From: an uncultured Oscillospiraceae bacterium | GTDB taxonomy: Bacteria; Bacillota; Clostridia; Oscillospirales; Ruminococcaceae | Length of the DNA: 8,626 nt | NCBI GenBank assembly: GCA_900540595.1 | Contig: UQGL01000058.1 | Location: forward strand, 1 to 8,626 | Reading direction: 5' to 3' | Shown here: in pieces, positions 1 through 5,972 of the stretch | How positions within the stretch are numbered: the stretch's first letter is position 1 | How the letters are laid out: each line of letters starts with the position of its first letter | Made by a program: the position numbers and the translations under genes | The notes under the pieces: generated by a model | What the model was told of the DNA's origin: nothing | What the model saw: only the letters and a program-made list of their open reading frames with translations | Database searches by the model: none

Positions 1-49
1 GAGGACTGGCCGCCCTACAATTCCCGAAAAGTACATGCCTGCCCTGCGG

Positions 50-64
50 GGCGTCGGGGACGCC
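50..64. terminator. Small GC-rich hairpin after the gamma-CA gene, doubtful terminator
   Basis: GGCGTC (50-55) pairs with GACGCC (59-64) around a GGG loop, just past the stop of the minus-strand gene at 70. There is no T-run directly after it in the transcribed direction. It may only be a transcript-end structure, so the terminator call is weak. Confidence 0.25.
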
Positions 65-69
65 GCCCC

Positions 70-588
70 CTACAGGTTGCGCACTTTTTTGTGTGCCCTC
101 GCCAATTCCAAATATTCTTCCCCGTTCGCGCGTATTCCGGCAGCCTGCTCCGCACTGACCGGGCGCACGACCTTGCCCGGCACCCCGATGACAAGGCTGC
201 CTGCCGGGATGACCGTCCCCTCCGGCACCAGTGCCCCGGCAGCGATCAGGCAGCCGTCCCCGATGACCGCGCCGTTCAGGATCGTGGCGTGCATCCCGAT
301 CAGGCAGTGGTCGCCCACTGTGCAGCCGTGGACGATGGCCCCGTGCCCGATGGATACCCCCTTGCCCACCTTGACATCCAGCCCGGGGCCTGTGTGCAGT
401 ACGGCGTTATCCTGCACATTGGTGTTCTCGCCGATGGTGATGCAGCCCGTGTCGGCGCGCAGCACCGCACCGTACCAGACGCTGCTCTCCTTCGCAAGGC
501 GCACACAGCCCGCCAGCGTTGCGTTCTCCGCCACAAACGCCGCACCGTGATCGGCAGGGGAGCGCCCATTTATTGTGATAAAAGCCAT
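70..588 (-). CDS. Gamma-class carbonic anhydrase-like hexapeptide-repeat protein
   Basis: The 172-residue product has the left-handed beta-helix hexapeptide pattern (repeated [LIV]-G-x4 units) from about residue 15 to 140. It then has a short C-terminal helix (about 145-170), as in the YrdA/PaaY/CaiE branch of gamma carbonic anhydrases. The three zinc/iron-ligand histidines are visible as H65 (VLHT), H82 (GHG) and H87 (VHGC). The Arg/Asp pair R44/D46 (LRAD) and Q59 also match the family active site. Family members form trimers with metal sites between subunits. Many have weak or no carbonic anhydrase activity, so hydration of CO2 is possible but not certain. I chose the start at 588, not the longer form from 666, because AGGAAG lies 7 bases upstream (596-601) and family similarity begins at MAFITINGR. 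It is transcribed divergently from the HAD gene and looks monocistronic within the window. Confidence 0.9.
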   Translation of the reverse strand: MAFITINGRSPADHGAAFVAENATLAGCVRLAKESSVWYGAVLRADTGCITIGENTNVQDNAVLHTGPGLDVKVGKGVSIGHGAIVHGCTVGDHCLIGMHATILNGAVIGDGCLIAAGALVPEGTVIPAGSLVIGVPGKVVRPVSAEQAAGIRANGEEYLELARAHKKVRNL

Positions 589-646
589 AGGGTTTCTTCC
601 TTTCGATACCGTCCTACGGGGCGTCCATATCCGCCCGCCCTCAACC

Positions 647-674
647 ATTATACCGCCGCAAAACAAAATTGCAA
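647..674 (-). promoter_or_regulatory. Promoter of the gamma-CA gene
   Basis: On the minus strand a perfect TATAAT -10 box (652-647) lies 16 bases downstream of TTGCAA (674-669), a 4/6 match to the -35 consensus. The predicted transcript starts near 640 and has a leader of about 50 bases before the ATG at 588. The TTGCAA hexamer is its own reverse complement and also fits the opposing promoter. Confidence 0.55.
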
Positions 675-698
675 AGACCTAACCGAATATGATACAAT
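669..698 (+). promoter_or_regulatory. Promoter of the HAD phosphatase gene, extended -10
   Basis: TTGCAA (669-674), an 18-base spacer and TACAAT (693-698, 5/6 to consensus). TG at 690-691 gives an extended -10 element (TGaTACAAT). The predicted start of transcription is near 705, leaving a leader of about 20 bases with AAAGGAG just before the gene. The -35 box is shared with the divergent promoter. Confidence 0.6.
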
Positions 699-726
699 AT
701 CCCTGTGAAATAAAAGGAGTTGTACT

Positions 727-1500
727 ATGGCAATCAAAATGATCTGCAGCGACATTGACGGTACGCTGCTGCAATATGGCCGCAAAAAGCTGGCGGGAGA
801 GATCTTTGACCAGATCCGCGCTCTGCATGACCGCGGCATCCTGTTCTGCCCGGCCTCCGGGCGGCAGTACACCAGCCTGCGCCTGCTGTTTGAGCCGGTG
901 GCTGACTGCTGTGTTTTTCTGTGCGAGAACGGCGGCGTCCTGTTCAAGGACGAGCAGTGCATTGCGGAAAACCCAATGCCCCGCGCCTTGGCCGAGGAGA
1001 TCGCCCACGACCTGTGGGAGCGCAGCGACGGCCAGGGGGAGGTCATGCTTTCCGGCCAGAACTGCGCCTACCTGATGGAGCGGGGCCTCGGCATGCTCGA
1101 CCGCATCCGGTTCATCGGCAACCGGTACAGGGTCATTGCCGACCCGTCTGAAATTCCGGAGGAGATCGTCAAGGTGTCGGTCTATCTGCATGAGGGGGTC
1201 GCACCCTATGTCGATCGCTTTGTACCGCGCTGGCAGCAGGCCAACTGTGCGGTGGCCGGCCCTTACTGGATCGACACCACGACCGCAAACAAGGGCGTTG
1301 GTGTAGAATCGCTCTGCAGGGTGCTGGGCTTTGCCCACGATGAGGTGATGGCGTTCGGCGACAATTACAACGATGTAGCCATGCTGGACCTTGTCGGCAC
1401 CCCCTACATTATGGACAGCGCCGCCGCGCCCCTGCGTGCGCGCTACCCCCTGCACACCCCCCGGCCGGAGGATGTGCTGCGCGAATTTCTGCAGAAATAG
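727..1500 (+). CDS. Cof-type HAD-IIB family sugar-phosphate/phosphate hydrolase
   Basis: This 257-residue protein belongs to the haloacid dehalogenase superfamily, Cof/YbiV-like IIB branch. Motif I is DIDGTLL with the nucleophile D9 and acid/base D11. Motif II is the serine in CPASGR (S44). Motif III is K189 in ANKGVGVESL. Motif IV is GDNYND (211-216) with D212 and D216 for Mg2+ binding. The ENGG element (67-70) typical of Cof proteins is also present. The cap domain lies roughly at residues 80-180 between motifs II and III. Such enzymes are cytosolic phosphatases with broad activity on sugar phosphates, FMN or pyridoxal phosphate; the true substrate cannot be read from sequence. Length is slightly below the usual 265-285. 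AAAGGAG lies about 8 bases before the ATG and fixes the start. It appears to be a single-gene unit with its own promoter. Confidence 0.92.
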   Translation: MAIKMICSDIDGTLLQYGRKKLAGEIFDQIRALHDRGILFCPASGRQYTSLRLLFEPVADCCVFLCENGGVLFKDEQCIAENPMPRALAEEIAHDLWERSDGQGEVMLSGQNCAYLMERGLGMLDRIRFIGNRYRVIADPSEIPEEIVKVSVYLHEGVAPYVDRFVPRWQQANCAVAGPYWIDTTTANKGVGVESLCRVLGFAHDEVMAFGDNYNDVAMLDLVGTPYIMDSAAAPLRARYPLHTPRPEDVLREFLQK

Positions 1501-1512
1501 GGCATATATGCC
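1501..1512. repeat. Perfect 12-base palindrome GGCATATATGCC
   Basis: The sequence begins directly after the stop codon of the HAD gene and is its own reverse complement. It has no loop and no following T-run, so it is not a normal intrinsic terminator. It could be an operator-like site for a dimeric regulator in the gap before ptsH, or chance. No second copy is visible in the window. Confidence 0.35.
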
Positions 1513-1596
1513 GCCGCATGGACGAAACGCACAGCGCCGCACGAAAATTCTTGACAATCTGACCAAAATTTCAGCGCGTTTTCGGCCCTTTTTCCG

Positions 1597-1630
1597 TTGA
1601 CGCAGACGGATTAGTATGTTATTATAATAA
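1597..1630 (+). promoter_or_regulatory. Promoter of ptsH, strong extended -10
   Basis: TTGACG (1597-1602, 5/6), a 17-base spacer and TATTAT (1620-1625, 5/6), with TG at 1617-1618 giving an extended -10. An overlapping perfect TATAAT at 1623-1628 would need a 20-base spacer and is less likely. The -10 lies inside a 12-base palindrome TTATTATAATAA (1619-1630). The predicted transcript starts near 1632, with a leader of about 55 bases before ptsH. Confidence 0.75.
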
Positions 1631-1687
1631 CAGCTTATTGAATTGCACCGCACTCTATCTGCCGTGCATTTATGGGAGGAAAAAGCT

Positions 1688-1948
1688 ATGAAAGAATTCA
1701 CCTATACCATCAAAGAACCCGTCGGCATCCATGCGCGTCCTGCCGGCATGCTGGCAAAAGAGGCCAAGAGCTGCCAGAGCACCGTCACCATCGTTGACAA
1801 GAACGGCAAGTCTGTTGACGCCACCCGCCTGATGGCCCTGATGGGCATGGGCATCAAGTGCGGCGACACCGTCACCGTCCAGATCGAGGGTGCTGACGAG
1901 GAGACTGCCGCCCCCGCCATGGAGAAGTTCTTCAACGAGCATCTGTAA
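1688..1948 (+). CDS. ptsH: Phosphocarrier protein HPr
   Basis: At 86 residues this is a standard-length HPr, the small cytosolic phosphocarrier. It takes phosphate from Enzyme I (encoded next) and passes it to sugar-specific EII permeases. The active-site histidine is H15 in GIHARPA (13-19). The C-terminal helix region around EGADEE (67-72) is typical. The regulatory site normally phosphorylated by HPr kinase (Ser46 in Bacillus subtilis, in NGKTVNLKS) is not conserved. Counting from the shared NGK motif, the equivalent residue is R47 (DATRLM), with T46 next to it. This suggests HPr kinase/CcpA-type control may not act here. GGGAGG about 9 bases before the ATG supports the start; the longer reading frame from 1643 has no such site and adds nothing family-like. 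A terminator follows before ptsI. Confidence 0.96.
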   Translation: MKEFTYTIKEPVGIHARPAGMLAKEAKSCQSTVTIVDKNGKSVDATRLMALMGMGIKCGDTVTVQIEGADEETAAPAMEKFFNEHL

Positions 1949-1960
1949 TTCCGATTTTAC

Positions 1961-2005
1961 GGCCGCGGCCGCCACAGCAGTACGGCGGCCGCGGCCTTTT
2001 ATTTG
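1961..2005 (+). terminator. Strong intrinsic terminator between ptsH and ptsI
   Basis: A perfect 13-base-pair GC stem (GGCCGCGGCCGCC at 1961-1973 pairing with 1984-1996) encloses a 10-base loop. It is followed by TTTTATTT from 1997. It lies between ptsH and ptsI, whose start is only about 20 bases further on, and no clear separate promoter for ptsI is visible. Partial readthrough would give more HPr than Enzyme I. Confidence 0.85.
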
Positions 2006-2026
2006 ATGAAAAGGGAGGCTCCCCCA

Positions 2027-3706
2027 ATGATCACGATTCAAGGCAAGGGCGTTTCCGCCGGTGTCGGCGTTGGCCCGCTCTATTTTTACCGCCGCGCCAC
2101 AGCAGAGATCAAGCGCTATACCGTAGAGGATACCGATGCCGAGTGGCATCGCTTTAAAGGCGCCCAGACCGGCGCCGTTGAGCAGCTGGGCGATCTGGCC
2201 GAGCAGGCCCGCAGGGATGCCGGTGACGAGGCCGCCATGCTGTTTGAAACGCACCAGATGATGGCTGAGGACCTCGACTATGAGGAGGCCATCGAGGACC
2301 GTATCCTCAACCAGAAGATGAACGCCGAGGCCGCCGTTTCCGACACGGCCGAGCAGTTTGCCGAGATGTTCGCCTCGATGGACGATGCCTACATGCAGGC
2401 CCGCGCCGCTGATGTCAAGGATGTCAGCCAGCGCATCCTGAGCATCCTCTGCGGCATCGTACAGGGCGGCATTGCCTCCGATGTGCCGGTGCTGCTCTGC
2501 GCTGACGATCTGGCCCCGTCCGAGACGATCCAGCTTGACAAGACCAAGATTCTGGGCTTTATCACGGCGGGCGGCTCCGGCTCGAGCCACACCGCCATTC
2601 TGGCCCGCACAATGGGTATCCCCGCCATCGTCGGCATGGGCGATGCGCTCAAGCCCGAGTATGAGGGCCGCGCCGCCATTGCGGACGGCAGCACCGGCGC
2701 GCTCGTCATCGACCCCGATGACGACACCCGCGACCGCCTGATGAAAAAGCGCGATGAGCAGCTGCGCCTCCAGCGTCTGCTGGAAACGCTGAAGGGTCAG
2801 GCCAATGTAACGAAGGACGGCAAGACCATCCGCATCTACTGCAACATCGGCTCGCCCGAGGATGTCCACGCCGTGCAGGTCAATGACGGCGGCGGCATCG
2901 GTCTGTTCCGCTCCGAGTTCCTCTATCTGAACACCAGCGATTATCCGACCGAGGATCAGCAGTTTGAGGCCTACAAGCAGGTCCTGTCCGACATGGACGG
3001 CAAGGAGGTCATCATCCGCACGCTGGACATCGGCGCTGACAAGCAGATCGGCTACTTTGATCTGCCGAAGGAGGATAACCCCGCCATGGGCATGCGCGCA
3101 CTGCGCATCTGCCTGACCCGGCCCGAGATCTTCAAGACCCAGCTGCGCGCCCTCTTCCGCGCCTCCGCCTTCGGCAAGCTGGGCATCATGTTCCCGATGG
3201 TCACCTCCGTCTGGGAGGTCCGCGAGGCCAAGAAGCTCTGCGAGGAGGTCAAGCGCGAGCTGAAGCAGGAGGGCATCCCCTACAGCGAGGAGGTCCAGAT
3301 CGGCATCATGATCGAGACGCCCGCCGCCGCCATCAACAGCGACCGTCTGGCGAAGGAGGTCGATTTCTTCAGCATCGGCACCAACGATCTGACACAGTAC
3401 ACGCTGGCCTGCGACCGCCAGAACAATGACCTGGGCCGCTTCTACGACCCGCATCATCCGGCCGTGCTGCGCCTGATCCGCCTTGTGACAGAGAACGCGC
3501 ACAAGAACGGCATCTGGGTCGGCATCTGCGGCGAGTTGGGCGCTGACCTCGCCCTGACCGAGACCTTCCTAGCATTCGGTGTGGACGAGCTTTCCGTCAC
3601 CCCGCGCTCGGTGCTGCCGCTGCGCAACGCCGTCCGCATGACCGACACCCGCGAGACCAGCGACCGCATTTTGAGCGAGCTGGATTCGGATTATACGGCA
3701 CGATAA
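2027..3706 (+). CDS. ptsI: Phosphoenolpyruvate-protein phosphotransferase (PTS Enzyme I)
   Basis: This 559-residue cytosolic enzyme moves phosphate from PEP to HPr, the first step of the sugar phosphotransferase system. The N-terminal HPr-binding and phosphohistidine domains span about 1-225, with the phosphorylated histidine H188 in GSGSSHTAI. The loop differs from the textbook GGRTSH but fits variants I recall from clostridia. A linker helix (about 235-260) leads to the PEP-binding TIM barrel. The barrel has GLFRSEFLY (292-300, R294), RTLDIGADK (331-339), IMIETPAA (427-434, E430) and GTNDLTQYTLACDR (451-464, including N453, D454 and R464). The catalytic cysteine C501 is in GICGELGAD. All key residues are present and the length is normal (540-575). 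The start at 2027 has GGGAGG 8 bases upstream; an in-frame ATG at 2003 lies within the terminator tail and has no such site. No EII genes are in the window. Confidence 0.97.
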   Translation: MITIQGKGVSAGVGVGPLYFYRRATAEIKRYTVEDTDAEWHRFKGAQTGAVEQLGDLAEQARRDAGDEAAMLFETHQMMAEDLDYEEAIEDRILNQKMNAEAAVSDTAEQFAEMFASMDDAYMQARAADVKDVSQRILSILCGIVQGGIASDVPVLLCADDLAPSETIQLDKTKILGFITAGGSGSSHTAILARTMGIPAIVGMGDALKPEYEGRAAIADGSTGALVIDPDDDTRDRLMKKRDEQLRLQRLLETLKGQANVTKDGKTIRIYCNIGSPEDVHAVQVNDGGGIGLFRSEFLYLNTSDYPTEDQQFEAYKQVLSDMDGKEVIIRTLDIGADKQIGYFDLPKEDNPAMGMRALRICLTRPEIFKTQLRALFRASAFGKLGIMFPMVTSVWEVREAKKLCEEVKRELKQEGIPYSEEVQIGIMIETPAAAINSDRLAKEVDFFSIGTNDLTQYTLACDRQNNDLGRFYDPHHPAVLRLIRLVTENAHKNGIWVGICGELGADLALTETFLAFGVDELSVTPRSVLPLRNAVRMTDTRETSDRILSELDSDYTAR

Positions 3707-3723
3707 AATTGGTTTTATAAAAT

Positions 3724-3762
3724 AAAGTGGACACCTGATGAAATGTCAGGTGTCCATTTTTT
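3724..3762. terminator. Intrinsic terminator after ptsI, probably bidirectional
   Basis: TGGACACCTGA (3728-3738) pairs perfectly with TCAGGTGTCCA (3746-3756) around a 7-base loop and is followed by six T (3757-3762). The A-rich stretch before the stem (3720-3726) gives a T-rich tail on the opposite strand. The same hairpin could therefore also stop transcripts of the convergent minus-strand operon that ends at 3918. Confidence 0.92.
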
Positions 3763-3901
3763 ATGGGTGGCAGCGGCGAAGCAGCAAAGCCCCTCCGGTC
3801 ATCGCTGACGCTCGACCACCTCCCCTGTGAGGGGAGGCTTTAAAAGGCTCCCCTTTCAGGGGAGCTGGCCGAGCCCGCGAGGCCTGAGGGGCTTTACCCA
3901 T
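3763..3901. repeat. MITE-like imperfect inverted repeat with two internal hairpins
   Basis: Two related halves face each other. AAAGCCCCTC starts at 3786 and its complement GAGGGGCTTT ends at 3895. The 53-56 base halves in between are clearly similar when one is reverse-complemented. Each half has its own 8-bp hairpin: CCTCCCCT/AGGGGAGG (3819-3837, loop GTG) and GCTCCCCT/AGGGGAGC (3847-3865, loop TTC). ATGGGT (3763-3768) and ACCCAT (3896-3901) extend the outer arms, with a 17-base insertion on the left side only. From memory, closely similar short elements are scattered through intergenic regions of Faecalibacterium-like genomes; I could not verify this. No coding potential is seen. Its place between converging genes fits a neutral insertion site or a backup terminator. 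Confidence 0.75.
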
Positions 3902-3917
3902 GTGCCGTCAGCACCAC

Positions 3918-5972
3918 TTATTCCAACTCAAAATCCCCGGGCAGCAGCAGCTCCAGACTTGCATCCGGGTCTGCCACCAGCCGCTTGGACTGGTTGAGGA
4001 TGGCCTTTTCCAGCGTATTGCGGGCCATACGGCCGTTGCCGTTCGTGGCGGCGTCCTCGGCCTGCTTGCGGTCAAAATAGGTGACCAGCGGCAGCTTGCA
4101 GCCCTCGTCCAGCGTGTAGCCCTTGCCCTTGGCGATGGAGAGCATGATCTTATACAGCTCCTCGCCGGTATAGTCAGGGAACTCGATCTGGTTGGGGAAG
4201 CGGCTGGCCAGACCGGAGTTGGCGCTCAGGAAGAGCTGCATCTCCTTCGTGTAGCCCGCCAAAATCACGACCAGATCATCGCGGTGATCCTCGATGCCCT
4301 TGACCAGCGTGTCGATGGCCTCCAGCCCGAAGCTGTCCTCCCCGCCGCGGTAGAGGGCGTAGGCCTCGTCAATGAACAGCACACCGCCCAGTGCACTCTG
4401 TATGACCGAATTCGTCAGCGGTGCCGTGTGGCCCACATAGCGGCCCACAAGGTCGGCACGGGTGACCTCGACCAACTGGCCGCCGCGCAGCGCGCCGATG
4501 GCCTTGAGGTATTTTGCCAGAATACGGGCGATCGTGGTCTTGCCGGTGCCGGGGTTGCCGGTAAAGATCATGTGCATGTTGACCTCGGCCACCTTGAGGC
4601 CCTGCGCCTTGCGGCGCTGCTGCGCCTGCACATTTTTGGCAATGTCGCGCACATAACTCTTGATCTCGTCCAGACCGATGATGGCATCCAGCTCCGCTTC
4701 GACCGCGTCCACATCGCCGCGGTACTGCCGGGGCAGCAGCGCCAGCAGGTCGATGGGCGCACCGCCGTCCACCGCCATGCACAGGCGGCCGTTCTCGGCG
4801 CTCAGCAGGGCTGGGGTGCCGTCCGCAGGCGGCGTGTCGGCATCCAGCACATACTCGGCGATGGCGCGGTAGACGGTCTCGCAGTAGTCTCGCATTGCCT
4901 GCATGCCGCTGGTCTTGCCGTACTGGGCGGCCAGCAGGTCGCGCACATCCGCCCCCATTGAGAGCGCCAGCCCGCACTGCCGGCGGGTGCGCTGCGCCAG
5001 ATAATTCAGCTCCCGGGCGGCCACGGCGGCCAGTGCGTCGGGGGTGAACACCTCCGTGCGGCAGATGTCGCCTGCCACGGCGTCCACAAACTTCGCGCCG
5101 AAGCTGTCGGCCAGCGCGGCCTCACCCTTGTTGGAGTAGAAAACAAAATACTTGCCGCCTGCCTGCAGCTCCCCGATGGCGCCGGGGGCCAACGCCGTGC
5201 CCACATCTACCAGAATGCCGCGCTGCAGCACATACCGGCTGGACAGCGCCAGCGTGCCGTCCATCGCAAGGGTGGACAGCATATTCAGATAGTTGGCGGC
5301 GCAGCTCTCATAATGCTCAAAGGCCAGCACCTCGGCGTCCGACTGCAGCGCCGCGTACAGATCCTGCAGAAACAGCTTTTCCTGCGCGGGGCCGGGGTAG
5401 AGTGCCAGATCGAGCGTTTCAATGCGCGCACTGCGCAAAATGCCCCGGGCGGCCAGCTCCTCGACCACACAGCCCAGCGCATAGTGACGGCCGGTGCCGT
5501 TGGGGCCGCAGAGCAGCATCACGCTGCGCGCGCGGTCGGCCTCCTGCGCGGTCCCCAGCACAAAGGGGCGGCGGAACGCCTTGACCAGCGCCGACACAAA
5601 GGCATCCTGCCCCAGCACCTGCGCCCTGATCGTATCGGTCACGCCGGAAAAATCCGCCTTAGCGGGGGCTGCCGGGGCCGGGGCGGGTGCCGCCACCGTG
5701 CCGCCGAGCAGTCCGTCCTGCTTCAGCGATTTTGTCAGGTCGCTGCTCATTTTGCGCACGCTCTCGGCCGTGGCGGCACCAGCCTTCTGCACACCGGCCA
5801 GCACGCTCTCTGCGGCATTCTGCCGCTTTTGGGCGGCGGTCAGGGCATCCAACTGGGCCTGCATCTGCTGCACGGCCTCGCTGGCCTCGGCGGTCTGGCG
5901 GGGAGTGGCGGCGTATTTGCCGCCGCCCATCAGGCCGCGGACCCAGGCATCGTAACTGTCTTCCAGACTCAT
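3918..5972 (-). CDS. Two-domain AAA+ ATPase, degenerate Clp-like N-domain plus CbbX/SpoVK-type C-domain
   Basis: The 684-residue protein has four parts. Residues 1-90 are Ala/Gln-rich helical, probably coiled coil, followed by an Ala-Pro linker (93-105). Residues about 110-370 resemble the second ATPase domain of ClpA/ClpB (QVLGQDAFVSALVKAFRRP). However, the Walker A is GPNGTGRH, lacking Lys and Ser/Thr, and the Walker B is degenerate (VLAFEH), so it probably does not hydrolyse ATP. Residues about 425-684 form an intact CbbX/CfxQ/SpoVK AAA+ module: IIGLDEIK (431-438), Walker A GNPGTGKTT (472-480), pore-loop-like GRYVGHT (510-516), Walker B LFIDEAYAL (532-540), sensor 1 region ILAGYT (570-575), arginine finger R591 and sensor 2 GRMARN (647-652). 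CbbX-type ATPases are ring-forming remodelers. No signal or membrane segment is seen. Its ATG overlaps the preceding stop (ATGA) with AGAGGA just upstream, so it is the last gene of the operon. The substrate is unknown; the tail of the preceding gene product is a natural guess. Confidence 0.88.
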   Translation of the reverse strand: MSLEDSYDAWVRGLMGGGKYAATPRQTAEASEAVQQMQAQLDALTAAQKRQNAAESVLAGVQKAGAATAESVRKMSSDLTKSLKQDGLLGGTVAAPAPAPAAPAKADFSGVTDTIRAQVLGQDAFVSALVKAFRRPFVLGTAQEADRARSVMLLCGPNGTGRHYALGCVVEELAARGILRSARIETLDLALYPGPAQEKLFLQDLYAALQSDAEVLAFEHYESCAANYLNMLSTLAMDGTLALSSRYVLQRGILVDVGTALAPGAIGELQAGGKYFVFYSNKGEAALADSFGAKFVDAVAGDICRTEVFTPDALAAVAARELNYLAQRTRRQCGLALSMGADVRDLLAAQYGKTSGMQAMRDYCETVYRAIAEYVLDADTPPADGTPALLSAENGRLCMAVDGGAPIDLLALLPRQYRGDVDAVEAELDAIIGLDEIKSYVRDIAKNVQAQQRRKAQGLKVAEVNMHMIFTGNPGTGKTTIARILAKYLKAIGALRGGQLVEVTRADLVGRYVGHTAPLTNSVIQSALGGVLFIDEAYALYRGGEDSFGLEAIDTLVKGIEDHRDDLVVILAGYTKEMQLFLSANSGLASRFPNQIEFPDYTGEELYKIMLSIAKGKGYTLDEGCKLPLVTYFDRKQAEDAATNGNGRMARNTLEKAILNQSKRLVADPDASLELLLPGDFELE

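Noticed and set aside
1551..1579. TTGACA at 1551-1556 as the -35 of a second ptsH promoter
   Set aside because: The expected -10 position is GC-rich (AGCGCG) with no TATAAT-like box; the downstream promoter at 1597-1625 is far better.
679..1701. 340-codon minus-strand open frame opposite the HAD gene
   Set aside because: Antisense shadow crossing two promoters and a gene with full HAD motifs; no recognisable domain.
1670..3502. 610-codon open frame on the minus strand opposite ptsI
   Set aside because: It lies wholly antisense to ptsI (and part of ptsH). It has low-complexity Leu/Ala/Gly/His composition and no family motifs or good start site. GC-rich codon usage of the real genes removes stops from this frame.
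3900..4961. 353-codon plus-strand open frame opposite the AAA+ gene
   Set aside because: The composition is a mirror of the AAA+ coding strand, with no motif and no ribosome binding site; the minus-strand frame carries complete AAA+ motifs.
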